Below, in pieces: positions 14,804 through 24,003 of a stretch of DNA of 64,000 nt; positions within the stretch are counted from its first letter, which is position 1, and the number at the start of each line of letters is the position of its first letter. Source of the DNA: DATBDM01 sp034664425. GTDB taxonomy: Bacteria > Actinomycetota > Thermoleophilia > Solirubrobacterales > Solirubrobacteraceae. Made by a program: the position numbers and the translations under genes. The stretch spans positions 17,094 through 81,093 of the forward strand of contig JAXDHR010000105.1 in assembly GCA_034664425.1 (NCBI GenBank). Direction: 5' to 3'. The notes under the pieces are model-generated. The model searched no databases, was not told the origin of the DNA, and saw only the letters and a program-made list of their open reading frames with translations.

Positions 14804-16072
14804 ATGATCCCGCGCCGAATGGCGCTCGCCACCGCCGACCTGTACCCAGCCGACTCCTCGCTCGCCGAGGGTCGTCTCGCGATCGGCGGCTGCGACGCGG
14901 TCGGCCTCGCCGAGCGCTTCGGGACCCCAGCCTACGTGCTCGCCGAGCGCGATCTGCGCGACCGCGCGCGGGCGGCGGTCCGCGCGCTGGCCGAGCACCA
15001 CGACGGCCCCGGGCGGATCGTCTTCGCCTCCAAGGCGCTGCCGTGCACCGCGGTCCTGCGGATCTTCGCCGAGGAGGGGCTGGGCTGCGACGTCGCCTCG
15101 GGCGGCGAGCTGCACCTTGCGCTGCGCGCCGGCTTCGATCCCCGTGCGCTGTATCTGCACGGCAACGCGAAGTCCGACGCCGAGCTGGCCGCGGCGCTCG
15201 CGGCGGGCGTCGGCACGATCGTGCTCGACCATCCCGCCGAGGCCGAGCGGCTCGACGCGCTCGTTCCCACCGGCCGCCGCCAGCGCGTGCTCGTGCGCGT
15301 GACGCCGGGCGTCGACGCGGACACGCATGCCTCCATCCTCACCGGCCAGGCGGGCTCGAAGTTCGGCATGCCTCCCGCTGCCGTGGGCGAGCTGCTCGGG
15401 CGCGACTGGCCGCGGCTCGAGCTCGCCGGGCTGCACATGCACATCGGCTCGCAGCTGTTCGCGCCGGAGCCGTGGCGCCGTGCTGCGGAGGCGCTCGCCC
15501 CGCTGGGCCGCTTCGCCGTCTACGACCTCGGCGGCGGCCTCGGCGTGCCCTATACGCGCGACGACCAGCCCACCGACCTCGCAGCGTGGGTGGCGGGGAT
15601 GGCGCAGACCGCGCGCGAGGCCTTCGGCAGCGGCTTCGAGCTCGTGCTCGAGCCGGGCCGCGCGCTGGTCGCCCAGGCCGGGGTGACGCTCTACCGCGTC
15701 GAGGCCGTCAAGCCCGGCGCGGGCGGCGAGCTGATCGTCGCCGTCGACGGCGGCATGTCCGACAACCTGCGCCCGATGCTCTACGCCGCGTCCTACGAGG
15801 CGGCGCTGGCCGACCGAGCGGGGGAGGACGACGTCTGCCAGGTGGTGGGCAAGCACTGCGAGTCCGGCGACGTGCTCGTCCGCGACGCGCGCCTGCCGGG
15901 GCCGCGCCGCGGCGACGTGCTCGTCGTCCCCGTCACCGGCGCCTACGGGCACGCGATGGCCAACAACTACAACGGCGTCCCGCGCCCGCCCATCGTGCTC
16001 TGCCGCGACGGTGAGGCGCGGCTGGCGGTTCGCCGCGAGACCTACGAGGACCTGCATGCCCGAGACGTCTGA
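14804..16072 (+). CDS. lysA: Diaminopimelate decarboxylase
   Basis: This 422-residue PLP enzyme makes L-lysine from meso-diaminopimelate. The PLP lysine lies in RIVFASKALPC, the barrel carries GLHMHIGSQ and FAVYDLGGGLGVPY, and the C-terminal domain has ELVLEPGRALVAQAG, GKHCESGDVL and AYGHAMANNYNGVPRPP. Start ATG 14804 is used; ATG 14819 is also possible. Its end overlaps hom by 17 bases, tying lysine and threonine synthesis in one transcript. Length is normal. Confidence 0.95.
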   Translation: MIPRRMALATADLYPADSSLAEGRLAIGGCDAVGLAERFGTPAYVLAERDLRDRARAAVRALAEHHDGPGRIVFASKALPCTAVLRIFAEEGLGCDVASGGELHLALRAGFDPRALYLHGNAKSDAELAAALAAGVGTIVLDHPAEAERLDALVPTGRRQRVLVRVTPGVDADTHASILTGQAGSKFGMPPAAVGELLGRDWPRLELAGLHMHIGSQLFAPEPWRRAAEALAPLGRFAVYDLGGGLGVPYTRDDQPTDLAAWVAGMAQTAREAFGSGFELVLEPGRALVAQAGVTLYRVEAVKPGAGGELIVAVDGGMSDNLRPMLYAASYEAALADRAGEDDVCQVVGKHCESGDVLVRDARLPGPRRGDVLVVPVTGAYGHAMANNYNGVPRPPIVLCRDGEARLAVRRETYEDLHARDV

Positions 16073-17285
16073 GTTCCGGATCGGCCTGCTCGGGTCGGGC
16101 ACGGTCGGCGGCGCCTTCGCCGAGCTGCTCGCCGAGCGGGCCGGCGCGATCGAGGCGATCACGGGCATGCGCCCCGCGCTCGCCGGGACGCTGACGCGCT
16201 CGCGCGGCGACTTCCGGGAGATCCTCGACGGCTCGGACCTGATCGTCGAGGTGATCGGCGGCATCGAGCCGGCGCGCGAGTACGTGCTGGCGGCGATGCG
16301 CGCCGGGCGCCACGTCGTCTCGGCGAACAAGCAGCTGCTCTCGCAGCACGGCGAGGAGCTGTGGGGCTGCGCGCGCGAGCACGGCGTCCAGCTGCGCTTC
16401 GAAGGGGCGGTGGCCGGCGTCGTCCCCGTGATCCGCGTGCTGCAGGAGTCGCTCGCCGCCGCGCGCGTCGAGCGCATCCACGGCATCGTCAACGGAACGA
16501 CGAACTACATCCTCTCCGAGATGGCCCGCACCGGCGCCTCGTACGCGGACGCGCTGGCGGACGCGCAGCGGCTCGGATACGCGGAGGCCGACCCGACCGA
16601 TGACGTCACGGGCCGCGACGCGGCGGCGAAGATGGCGATCCTCGCGCGGCTCGCCTACTCGACGCCCGTCCACCTCGACCAGGTCGTCTACGAGGGCATC
16701 GAGCACATCACCCCGGAGGACATCGCCTTCGCCCAGGACTTCGGCCTCGGGCTCAAGCTGATCGGGACCGCCGAGCGCGTCGCCGACGCCATCAGCGTCC
16801 GCGTGCATCCCGCCTTCCTGTACGGCAATCACCCACTGGCCTCGATCAACGGGCCGTTCAACGCGGTCACGATCGAGTCCGAGGCGATCACCGAGGTGAC
16901 GCTGTCGGGCCCCGGCGCGGGGGGCCCGCAGACCGCGAGCGCCGTGCTGGGCGACGTCATCTCGGCGATGATTCCGCCCGCCTCGACGCCGGAGACGACC
17001 GAGGACCTCGCCGTCGTCAACGACGTCGCGTCGGCCTTCTACCTGCACCTCGAGGTCGCCGACCGGCCCGGCGTGCTCGCCCAGGTCGCCGAGATCCTCG
17101 GCATGCAGGGGGCGTCGATCCGGTCCGTCGTCCAGCGCGGGCTCGGCGACAACGCCCGGCTGGTCATGGTCATGCACCCGCTGCAGGAGTCGCGCTTCTA
17201 CGCCGCGGTGCGGCTGATCGGCCAGCTCGACTTCATGCGCGCCGCGCCGCGCGCGATCCGGGTCATCGACGAGGACTTCTCGTGA
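16056..17285 (+). CDS. hom: Homoserine dehydrogenase with ACT domain
   Basis: The 409-residue enzyme reduces aspartate semialdehyde to homoserine. It has the Rossmann motif GLLGSGTVGGAF, the lysine in HVVSANKQLLSQHG, the signature IHGIVNGTTNYILSEM, and a C-terminal ACT domain (about 325-400, FYLHLEVADRPGVLAQVAEI) that should bind threonine for feedback. ATG 16056 is chosen because GAGGA precedes it and the Rossmann strand follows within 10 residues. It overlaps lysA upstream and thrC downstream (GTGA). Confidence 0.95.
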   Translation: MPETSEFRIGLLGSGTVGGAFAELLAERAGAIEAITGMRPALAGTLTRSRGDFREILDGSDLIVEVIGGIEPAREYVLAAMRAGRHVVSANKQLLSQHGEELWGCAREHGVQLRFEGAVAGVVPVIRVLQESLAAARVERIHGIVNGTTNYILSEMARTGASYADALADAQRLGYAEADPTDDVTGRDAAAKMAILARLAYSTPVHLDQVVYEGIEHITPEDIAFAQDFGLGLKLIGTAERVADAISVRVHPAFLYGNHPLASINGPFNAVTIESEAITEVTLSGPGAGGPQTASAVLGDVISAMIPPASTPETTEDLAVVNDVASAFYLHLEVADRPGVLAQVAEILGMQGASIRSVVQRGLGDNARLVMVMHPLQESRFYAAVRLIGQLDFMRAAPRAIRVIDEDFS

Positions 17286-18310
17286 CGGGACGATCTCCCC
17301 ACCCGCCTTTGATCGAGCGCTGGCACGACCGCCTGCCGTTCGCCCCCGAGGACCCGGTCGTGTCGCTCGGCGAGGGCTCGACGCCGCTCGTGCTCGCCGA
17401 GCGGGTGTCCGAGCGCGTCGGCGCCGAGGTGTGGCTGAAGATCGAGGGCGCGAACCCGACGGGCTCGTTCAAGGACCGCGGGATGACCTGCGCCGTGTCG
17501 GCCGCCGTGCGCGAGGGGGCCGAGGCGGTGCTGTGCGCGTCGACCGGCAACACCGCCGCCAGCGCCGCCGCCTACGCCGCGCGCGCGGGGCTGCGCGGCG
17601 CGGTGATCGTCCCAGAGGGCAAGATCGCGACGGGCAAGCTCGCCCAGGCGCTGATGCACGGGGCGCGGGTGGTCGCGCTGCGCGGCAACTTCGACCAGGC
17701 GCTCAAGCTCGTGCGCGAGCTCGCCGCGCGCCACCCGATCGCGCTCGTGAACTCCGTCAACCCGTTCCGCCTGGAGGGGCAGAAGACGGCGTCGCTGGAG
17801 ATCGCCGAGGACCTCGGGCCGATCGACGCGCTGGCGATCCCCGTCGGCAACGCGGGCAACATCACCGCCTACTGGAAGGGCTTCGTCGAGGCCGGCCAGC
17901 GCCCGCGGATGCTCGGCTTCCAGGCCGAGGGCGCCGCCCCGATCGTGCGCGGCGAGCCGGTCGAGCATCCGGAGACCGTGGCGAGCGCGATCCGCATCGG
18001 CAACCCGGCCCGCTGGGAGGAGGCGGTCGACGCGATGCGCGCCTCGTCCGGCCACATCGCCGCGGTCTCCGACGAGCAGATCATCGAGGCCTACCGATTC
18101 CTGGCCTCCCGGGAGGGCGTGTTCTGCGAGCCGGCCTCCGCGGCCGGCGTGGCGGGGCTCTTCACACACGGGACGGGCGGCGCCGAGAAGATCGTCTGCG
18201 TGCTCACGGGACACGGGCTCAAGGACCCGCAGACCGCGCTGGCGTACGCCGGCTCGGTGCTGCCGTGCGAGCCGGACATCGGGGCCGTCGAGGCCGCCGT
18301 GCTGGCGTGA
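17282..18310 (+). CDS. thrC: Threonine synthase
   Basis: This 342-residue PLP enzyme converts O-phosphohomoserine to threonine. The PLP lysine is in NPTGSFKDRGM, with ASTGNTAASAAAYAARAGL (phosphate loop), PVGNAGNITAYWKGF and a late CVLTGHGLKDPQTAL. It is the compact actinobacterial type. The GTG start overlaps the hom stop and thrB follows four bases later, so hom-thrC-thrB are coupled. Confidence 0.95.
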   Translation: MTGRSPHPPLIERWHDRLPFAPEDPVVSLGEGSTPLVLAERVSERVGAEVWLKIEGANPTGSFKDRGMTCAVSAAVREGAEAVLCASTGNTAASAAAYAARAGLRGAVIVPEGKIATGKLAQALMHGARVVALRGNFDQALKLVRELAARHPIALVNSVNPFRLEGQKTASLEIAEDLGPIDALAIPVGNAGNITAYWKGFVEAGQRPRMLGFQAEGAAPIVRGEPVEHPETVASAIRIGNPARWEEAVDAMRASSGHIAAVSDEQIIEAYRFLASREGVFCEPASAAGVAGLFTHGTGGAEKIVCVLTGHGLKDPQTALAYAGSVLPCEPDIGAVEAAVLA

Positions 18311-18314
18311 GCCG

Positions 18315-19166
18315 GTGAGCGCGCGCGTCCTCGTCCGCGTGCCGGCCTCCTCCGCGAACCTCGGACCGGGGTTCGACGTGCTCGCCGCGGCGCTGTCCCT
18401 GCACGTCGAAGTCGAGGTCGAGGAGACGGGGCAGTTCGCGGTCCACACCGACCTCGCGATCGCTCGCGACCGGCGCAACCTGTGCGTGCGGGCGTTCGAC
18501 TCGATCGCTCCGGCGGCGCGCCACGAGTTCGCGATCCGCTCGGACATCCCGCTCTCCGGCGGGCTCGGGACGAGCGCCGCAGCGATCGTCGCGGGCCTGG
18601 TCGCCGCCGACGCGCTCAGCGGCGGGGGCCACGACCTCCTGGCGCTGGCGACGCGCCAGGAGGGCCATCCGGACAACGTGGCGGCGGCGCTGCTGGGCGG
18701 CATCGTCCTCTGCGACGGCCCGTCGGCGACGCGCCTGGACCCGCCGCCCGGGCTCGAGGCGGTGCTCGTCGTCCCACGCGAGGCGGTCCGGACGGCGAAG
18801 GCCCGCGCGGCGCTGCCGGCCGAGGTTCCGCTGGCCGACGCCGTGTTCAACGTCGCCCACGCCGGCCTGCTGGTGCTGGGACTCGAGCGGGGCGACTGCG
18901 ACCTGATCGCGCGCGGGCTCGACGACCGGCTGCACCAGCCGCGGCGGGCGCCCCTGTACCCGCGCTCGGCGCGGCTGCTCGAGCGGGCGCGCGCCTGGGG
19001 CGCGCTCGGCGCGACGATCTCCGGCGCGGGGCCCACGGTGCTGCTGTGGACGCGGTCCGAGGATGCCGGCGCGGTCGCCGAGCGCGCGGCCCTCGCGGTC
19101 GAGGGCTGGGCGCACGTGCGCCGGGTGGGGTTCGAGCCCACCGGCGCGGCGTTCCGGCGGCTGTAG
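18315..19166 (+). CDS. thrB: Homoserine kinase
   Basis: The 283-residue GHMP-family kinase phosphorylates homoserine with ATP, feeding threonine synthase. It has the N-terminal VRVPASSANLGPGFDVLAAA, the ATP loop IPLSGGLGTSAAAIVAGL and the C-terminal ATISGAGPTVLLW. The GTG start is right after the thrC stop. It is the last gene of the lgt-lysA-hom-thrC-thrB run; inverted repeats follow it. Confidence 0.95.
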   Translation: MSARVLVRVPASSANLGPGFDVLAAALSLHVEVEVEETGQFAVHTDLAIARDRRNLCVRAFDSIAPAARHEFAIRSDIPLSGGLGTSAAAIVAGLVAADALSGGGHDLLALATRQEGHPDNVAAALLGGIVLCDGPSATRLDPPPGLEAVLVVPREAVRTAKARAALPAEVPLADAVFNVAHAGLLVLGLERGDCDLIARGLDDRLHQPRRAPLYPRSARLLERARAWGALGATISGAGPTVLLWTRSEDAGAVAERAALAVEGWAHVRRVGFEPTGAAFRRL

Positions 19167-19223
19167 GGCGCGGGGAACGTCGACCCCGGCTGGGTGGTCG
19201 ACAAACCTCGCTCGTCGCGTCGG

Positions 19224-19285
19224 CGAGTGGCGAGTTTTCCGGACCTCAGCCGAGTACGTCGCCACTCGACGTGATTGCCACGTCG
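19224..19285. terminator. Inverted repeats between convergent thrB and parA
   Basis: CGAGTGGCGA (19224-19233) pairs perfectly with TCGCCACTCG (19259-19268), and CGACGTG (19267-19273) with CACGTCG (19279-19285) around ATTGC. Position between convergent genes suggests bidirectional termination, though no U-run is evident. Confidence 0.4.
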
Positions 19286-19321
19286 GGCTGAGCCCGTCCC
19301 TACCCAGCCGGGCGTATCAGG

Positions 19322-20101
19322 TCAGGACGTGCGCAGCGGCTCGAGCTTGCGGCGCGCGTCCGCCAGGCCGATGCGCGCGAGCACCTCGTCGGCCAGCGCG
19401 AGGTAGTCCTCGCCGAGATCGGGCCGGTGGTCGAGGATCGAGCGGGCCTTCTCCGCCGACTCCGCGTAGGCGATCGATGCGCGGATCACGGTCGTGAAGA
19501 CCTTGTCGCCGAACACCTGCTGCAACTGCGCGTACGCGTCGCGGGAGTGCGTCGTGCGCATGTCGGCGATGTTCAGCACGACCCCGAGCCACTCGAGCTC
19601 GGGGTTGTAGAACTCCTTCGCCTGCTCGATCACCTCGAGCGCGCCCTCGACTCCTTGCAGCGCGAAGTACTGCGCCTCGGAGGAGACGAGCGCCCAGTCG
19701 GCGGCGACGAGACCGTTGATCGTCAGCAGCCCGAGCGCCGGCGGGCAGTCGATCAGGATCACGTCGTGCTGCTTGCGGGCGTCCTTGAGCGCCTTGCGCA
19801 GGACCAGCTCGCGCCCCAGCTTGCCCGAGAGCGACCGTTCGACCTCGGCCAGGATCGGCGAGGCCGGGACGATCCCGTCGTGCGAGGCGGCGGCGACCTT
19901 GGCGTCGCCCGAGAGCACATCGGCCACCGTCGGACTGGCGTCCGGCGGGACGTCGAAGTAATCCGACAGGTTGCCCTGCGGGTCGAGATCGACAGCCAGC
20001 ACGTCGAGCCCGATGCGCCGCAGCACGTCGGCCAGCGTGCGCACCGTGGTGGTCTTCCCCGTGCCGCCCTTGAGCGACAGGACCGCGATCGTCTCGGCCA
20101 T
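19322..20101 (-). CDS. ParA/Soj family ATPase
   Basis: This 259-residue P-loop ATPase has the deviant Walker A LSLKGGTGKTTTVRTLADVL, Walker A' VDLDPQGNLSDYF and Walker B VILIDCPPALGLLTING, with LEWLGVVLNIADMRTTHSRD near the end. ParA proteins drive DNA or cargo partition. No ParB or parS is adjacent; instead an FHA protein lies just upstream in the same direction. The ParB-like gene at 39142 is of another kind. So this may be an orphan ParA used for positioning other complexes. Start ATG 20101; the frame further upstream is shadow of the FHA gene. Confidence 0.88.
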   Translation of the reverse strand: MAETIAVLSLKGGTGKTTTVRTLADVLRRIGLDVLAVDLDPQGNLSDYFDVPPDASPTVADVLSGDAKVAAASHDGIVPASPILAEVERSLSGKLGRELVLRKALKDARKQHDVILIDCPPALGLLTINGLVAADWALVSSEAQYFALQGVEGALEVIEQAKEFYNPELEWLGVVLNIADMRTTHSRDAYAQLQQVFGDKVFTTVIRASIAYAESAEKARSILDHRPDLGEDYLALADEVLARIGLADARRKLEPLRTS

Positions 20102-20130
20102 GGACCGCGGCAGGCTACCCAACGACCGGG

Positions 20131-20595
20131 CTACGCCGCGCTGTCGGCCTGCTCGGCCACGGCGCCCGCGCCGACCTCGGTCGTATCGAGGAACCACAGC
20201 GTGTGCCGCCCCACGGCGATGCGGTCGCCGTCGCGCAGCGCGCTCCACTCGACGCGTTCGCCGTTGACGTAGACGCCGTTGAGCGAGCGATCGTCGAGCA
20301 CGCGTACGCCATCGGCCTGGCAGACGATCAGCGCGTGCCGGCGCGAGACGGTCGCGTCGTCGAAGCGGACGTCCGCAGCCAGCGAGCGTCCGATCCGGGT
20401 CCACTCGCGGGCGAGCGCGATCACGCGCTGGGTGCCGTCGTCCTCGTAGGCCAGGTAGCGGCCGGTCTCTTCAAGCGCGCCGCGCGCCTCCTCGACCCAC
20501 GCAGGCCGGTCGGCCCCGCCGCCGGACTGCTCGAGCACATCGGTGGCGGGCGGGAGGAACCCTGTCGCCTGGACGTCGTCCGTCCGTCGATCCAT
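20131..20595 (-). CDS. FHA-domain protein
   Basis: The 154-residue protein carries a C-terminal FHA domain that binds phosphothreonine peptides: TRIGRSLAADVRFDDATVSR followed by RHALI, and DDRSLNGVYVNGERV with GDRIAVGRHTLWFLD. The N-terminal 60 residues are flexible with a short EEARGALEETGRYLAYEDDG segment. ATG 20595 is preferred over ATG 20601 because AAGGAG sits at the right distance. It precedes the parA-like gene by 29 bases, so the two probably act together under Ser/Thr kinase control. Confidence 0.85.
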   Translation of the reverse strand: MDRRTDDVQATGFLPPATDVLEQSGGGADRPAWVEEARGALEETGRYLAYEDDGTQRVIALAREWTRIGRSLAADVRFDDATVSRRHALIVCQADGVRVLDDRSLNGVYVNGERVEWSALRDGDRIAVGRHTLWFLDTTEVGAGAVAEQADSAA

Positions 20596-20715
20596 ATGCA
20601 TCTCCTTTGGCGCACGGGCGCGCCAGCCGGTCCCCTGCGACCCGCCTCCTGGCGGGATCATACGCCCCCGGCGCCTGGAGGGAAGACCCCAATCGCGGCG
20701 AAGGCCGCTTCCACG

Positions 20716-21021
20716 ATGCCGTCGATGCCGCGCGTGCGCCGCGCCACCACGCCGTTCCGGACGTCCTTCGCCGTGGCTCCGCGAGAGCTCACCTTCCTGC
20801 GCGCCAACGCCGGGGCCGCGGATCCGGGGCGGGTCCACTGCATGCACTGCGGCCGCACCCCGCTCGTCGGCGAGGTCATCCACGTCTACGAGGCGACGGG
20901 CGGGGAGCGGCACGTCTGCGAGTTGTGCCGCGCGCGTCATCGCGAGGCGCCTGCGCGCTCGGAGCTCATGCACTCCTCCGAGCACCACCGCGCCGTCAAG
21001 GCGCGCACGCGCGCCGCGTGA
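20716..21021 (+). CDS. Small zinc-ribbon protein
   Basis: This 101-residue basic protein has two CxxC pairs, CMHC and CELC, about 30 residues apart, with a beta-rich segment between them (GEVIHVYEATGGERHV), giving a likely zinc ribbon. The N terminus (MPRVRRATTPFRTSFAVAPR) is Arg-rich. I do not recognise a named family. ATG 20716 or 20725 may be the start. A GTG overlapping its stop (21018) could couple it to the SRPBCC gene that follows. Confidence 0.65.
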   Translation: MPSMPRVRRATTPFRTSFAVAPRELTFLRANAGAADPGRVHCMHCGRTPLVGEVIHVYEATGGERHVCELCRARHREAPARSELMHSSEHHRAVKARTRAA

Positions 21022-21062
21022 CGGCGACGTCCGGCGCCGCGCTGCGGATATCCTGCGCGCCC

Positions 21063-21560
21063 GTGGACCCCGTCACCGCCACCGTCACGATCGGCCGTCC
21101 CCGCGAGGAGGTCTTCGACTACCTCGCCGACATCGCCAACCTGCCGGAGTTCTCCGACCACTACATGGACCACTTCCGGCTGACCCGGGTCGACTCGGTG
21201 GGGCAGGGCGCCGGCGCGCGCTTCCACCTCGACGCGCCGCTCGCGCGCTTCTCGTGGGCCGACCTGACCTACGTCGAGGTCGCGCGGCCCCACCGGATCG
21301 TGGCGCTCGGCCGCGGCGGCAAGTTCAACCGCAACAAGATGACGACGATCTGGACGCTCGACCCCTCCTCCGGCGGCGGCACCGAAGTCGAGATGATGAC
21401 CGAGGTCGAGCCGGCGCTGCCCACGGACCGCTTCATGGAGGCGGCCACGGGCTACCGCGGCTGGATGAAGCGCAACGTCCGCAAGAGCATGCGGCGGCTG
21501 CAGTCGATCCTCGAGGAGGACTACGACCGTGGCGCGCGCGCCACGGTCGCGGGCGTCTGA
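21063..21560 (+). CDS. SRPBCC (START-like) family protein
   Basis: The 165-residue protein fits the polyketide cyclase/START-like fold: VTATVTIGRPREEVFDYLAD, then NLPEFSDHYMDHFRLTRVDS and RFSWADLTYVEVARPHRIVA, ending in a long C-terminal helix GWMKRNVRKSMRRLQSILEE. Such proteins bind hydrophobic ligands in a cavity. GTG 21063 is preferred because the fold starts there; the alternative GTG 21018 overlaps the preceding stop and would add 15 unstructured residues. Ligand unknown. Confidence 0.8.
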   Translation: MDPVTATVTIGRPREEVFDYLADIANLPEFSDHYMDHFRLTRVDSVGQGAGARFHLDAPLARFSWADLTYVEVARPHRIVALGRGGKFNRNKMTTIWTLDPSSGGGTEVEMMTEVEPALPTDRFMEAATGYRGWMKRNVRKSMRRLQSILEEDYDRGARATVAGV

Positions 21561-21596
21561 GCGCCGCCGCCGAACCCCGACTAAGATCCACCGCCG

Positions 21597-22166
21597 ATGT
21601 TCCGTCCGATCCGCCTCCTCGCCCTGCTCGCCGTGCTCGCGGCCGGCGTCGCCGTCGCGGGCTGCGGCACCAACTCCGAGAGCGGCGAGCAGGCGTCAGC
21701 CACCACGAACGAAGGCCTCTACCTGGAGCTGAACGGGCTCAAGTACCAGGTCCAGATGTCGCGCTACCTGAACCCGCACGACTCCGAGGACTCCGCGTAC
21801 CTGCGCGGGCTGCCGTCCGGCACCAAGCTCGGCAGGAACGAGATCTGGTTCGGGGTCTTCATGCGGGTCGAGAACGATGGGGGGAAGCCCGGCCGCTCCA
21901 CCGGCGACTACGCGATCACGGACACCGAGAACGACTCCTTCCAGCCCGTGCCGCTCGACCCGAAGCGCAACGACTTCGTCTACCGCCCGCAGACGCTGCA
22001 GCCGACGGCGATCATCCCGAGCGCGAACTCGATCGCCGGGCAAGGCGTGATCCAGGGCTCGCTCGTGCTCTTCAAGCTCAACGAGGCGGACCTGCAGAAC
22101 CGCCCCCTGACGCTGCGCATCGGCCCGAAGTCGGGTCCGAGCACCTTCGTCGAGCTCGATCTCTAG
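21597..22166 (+). CDS. Hypothetical lipoprotein
   Basis: The 189-residue product has a lipoprotein signal (RLLALLAVLAAGVAVAGC) with lipobox VAGC. The mature part looks like an immunoglobulin-like beta sandwich: LYLELNGLKYQVQMSRYLNP, NEIWFGVFMRVENDG, YAITDTENDSFQPVPL and a late QGSLVLFKLNEADLQNRPL. This is reminiscent of DUF4352-type extracellular domains, without clear identity. Its stop overlaps that of the convergent penicillin-binding protein. Role unknown; expected outside the membrane. Confidence 0.78.
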   Translation: MFRPIRLLALLAVLAAGVAVAGCGTNSESGEQASATTNEGLYLELNGLKYQVQMSRYLNPHDSEDSAYLRGLPSGTKLGRNEIWFGVFMRVENDGGKPGRSTGDYAITDTENDSFQPVPLDPKRNDFVYRPQTLQPTAIIPSANSIAGQGVIQGSLVLFKLNEADLQNRPLTLRIGPKSGPSTFVELDL

Positions 22167-23971
22167 AGGCCGAGCCCGGCCTGCAGCACGGCACGCGCGA
22201 CGGGTGCCGCCGTGTCGCCGCCCGCGCCCTGGGCGACGAGCAGCACGCTGACCGCGATCCGCGGGTGCCGGGCCGGGGCGAAGGCGGCGAACCACGCGTC
22301 GGTGTCGGTCGTGTCGCTCTGCGGGGCGAGCGACGGATCGGTCGGCGCCGGGTCCTCGGAGACGGTCGAGCGCAGCTCGGCGGTGCCGGTCTTGCCCGCG
22401 ACCGTGACGCCCGGGATCGCGGCGGCGACGCCGGTGCCGCCCGCCACCACCTCCTCCATCGCCCGCCGCACCTTGCGCGCCACCCGCGGCGTGGTCGCAC
22501 GCGTGCGCGGCCGCACGCTGCCCTTGACGTAGGTCGGCAGGGGCCGCTCGCCGAGCTCGCCGATCGCCGCCGCGACGGTCGCCAGGTGCAGCGGCGTCGA
22601 CAGCACCTTGCCCTGCCCGATCGCGGTCGAGCCGACCGCGAGGTCGTCGCCGATCTCGCTCGCCGCGGGAATCGTCGCCCGCGCTGCGCCGGCGATCCCG
22701 AGGTCCTGGTTGAAGCCGAAGCGCTCGGCGGTGGCGACGAGCCGCTTCGCGCCGATCTTGACCCCGAGCGGGGCGAAGACCGAGTTGCACGACTCCGCGA
22801 ACGAGGCGAGCAGCGTTCCGCCGCAGGACTCGCCGTTCGCGTTCTGCAGCGCCACACCGGAGAGCGTCGCCGCGCTCTGCGGTGGGTAGCTCGTCGAGAG
22901 CTTCGCCGCGCCCGCCTCGAGCGCGCTGGTCAGCGTGATGATCTTGAAGGTGGAGCCGGGCGGCTGCGGCGCCGAGGACGCGATCCCGGCCAGCGCGAGG
23001 ATCTCGCCGTCCGAGGGCCGGATCGCGGCGACGCCGCCGTAGCGTCCGGCGAGCGCGGTGACCGCCGCCCGCTGGACGGACGGGTCGATCGTCGTGCGGA
23101 CGTCGGTCCCCGCCTTCGGGCGGGTCGAGGCCAGCACGCGCCGTCCAGCCTTGAGCTCGCCGCCCGGAGTGCCGGCGAGCTCGCGGTCGAACTGCAGCTC
23201 GAGCCCGGTCAGCCCGACGGCGGCCCCGGCGGGGACGCCGTGCGCTTCGAGCTCCGCCTCGCGGGCCGACGACGCCGGCCCGACGCGCCCGGCGACCTCG
23301 GCGGCGACCGGTCCGAGATCGGAGAGCCGGGCGTCGCCCTGCGCCAGGGGCGTTCCGTCGCGCGCCTCGATCGTCGCGCGCGGCGGCATCCGCGTGTCAC
23401 GCGTGAGGCGCTCGCCGACGCGCAGGCCGGGGAACACCAGGCTCGGCCGCCAGGCGACCGCCGGCGAGCCGTCGGGACCGGTGACGAGGGGAAGGCTGAC
23501 GTCCGCGCGGACCGTCCCGAAGATCCGCGTGGCGACCGTCGCGGGCAGCGTCACCGTGTCGCCGGAAATCGTCGGTCTGCCGACCCGGAGGCCGGTCAGC
23601 GTGGCGGTGCTGGCGGCCTCGCGGTACGCGCGCGCGAACCGCAGCACCGGCCAGCGCCCTCGCGAAGCGGGGGCGAGCATGCCGTGCATGGCGCCGTAGT
23701 CGCGGCGCTCCCAGGCCTGCGCCCAGCTGATGGCCAGGCGCCGCTCGGCCGGCTCGTGACGCGAGCCGACGACGACGCCGGCGGCGAACGCGAACGCGGC
23801 GACGCCGCCGAGCACGGCGAGCCGGCGCGTGCCCGCGCTGCGCCCGGCCGGCGAGCGGCGGGAGGGCGTGCGGCGGGACGAGGCGGACGGATCGGGGCGG
23901 GGAGGGAGGGGGGGCACGCTGGCGTCGCTGACTGTACGGAGCCACACTCCCCGCTGGATGGCCTCCGGCAT
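22163..23971 (-). CDS. Penicillin-binding protein (class B transpeptidase with NTF2-like domain)
   Basis: The 602-residue protein has a Pro/Ser-rich cytoplasmic N terminus, one membrane anchor (about residues 50-70), an NTF2-like MecA_N domain (about 75-190), a dimerisation region and a transpeptidase domain. Catalytic motifs are complete: SxxK at Ser340-Lys343 (PPGSTFK), SxN at 394-396 (SCN) and KTG at 527-529 (AGKTGTAEL). It cross-links peptidoglycan stem peptides. MecA_N-type PBPs are often low-affinity for beta-lactams, but resistance cannot be read here. A divergent MarP-like protease starts 33 bases away. Confidence 0.92.
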   Translation of the reverse strand: MPEAIQRGVWLRTVSDASVPPLPPRPDPSASSRRTPSRRSPAGRSAGTRRLAVLGGVAAFAFAAGVVVGSRHEPAERRLAISWAQAWERRDYGAMHGMLAPASRGRWPVLRFARAYREAASTATLTGLRVGRPTISGDTVTLPATVATRIFGTVRADVSLPLVTGPDGSPAVAWRPSLVFPGLRVGERLTRDTRMPPRATIEARDGTPLAQGDARLSDLGPVAAEVAGRVGPASSAREAELEAHGVPAGAAVGLTGLELQFDRELAGTPGGELKAGRRVLASTRPKAGTDVRTTIDPSVQRAAVTALAGRYGGVAAIRPSDGEILALAGIASSAPQPPGSTFKIITLTSALEAGAAKLSTSYPPQSAATLSGVALQNANGESCGGTLLASFAESCNSVFAPLGVKIGAKRLVATAERFGFNQDLGIAGAARATIPAASEIGDDLAVGSTAIGQGKVLSTPLHLATVAAAIGELGERPLPTYVKGSVRPRTRATTPRVARKVRRAMEEVVAGGTGVAAAIPGVTVAGKTGTAELRSTVSEDPAPTDPSLAPQSDTTDTDAWFAAFAPARHPRIAVSVLLVAQGAGGDTAAPVARAVLQAGLGL

Positions 23972-24003
23972 GCGTGGTCAGCGCCGGTACCCTCAAGGCG
24001 CCG

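Noticed and set aside
13424..16492. Minus-strand frame of over 1000 codons opposite the M23, lgt, lysA and hom genes
   Set aside because: A shadow of four genes with strong motifs.
21018..21062. Alternative upstream start (GTG 21018) for the SRPBCC gene
   Set aside because: The 15 added residues do not belong to the fold, and the conserved start VTATVTIGRP follows GTG 21063. The overlap with the preceding stop keeps it possible.
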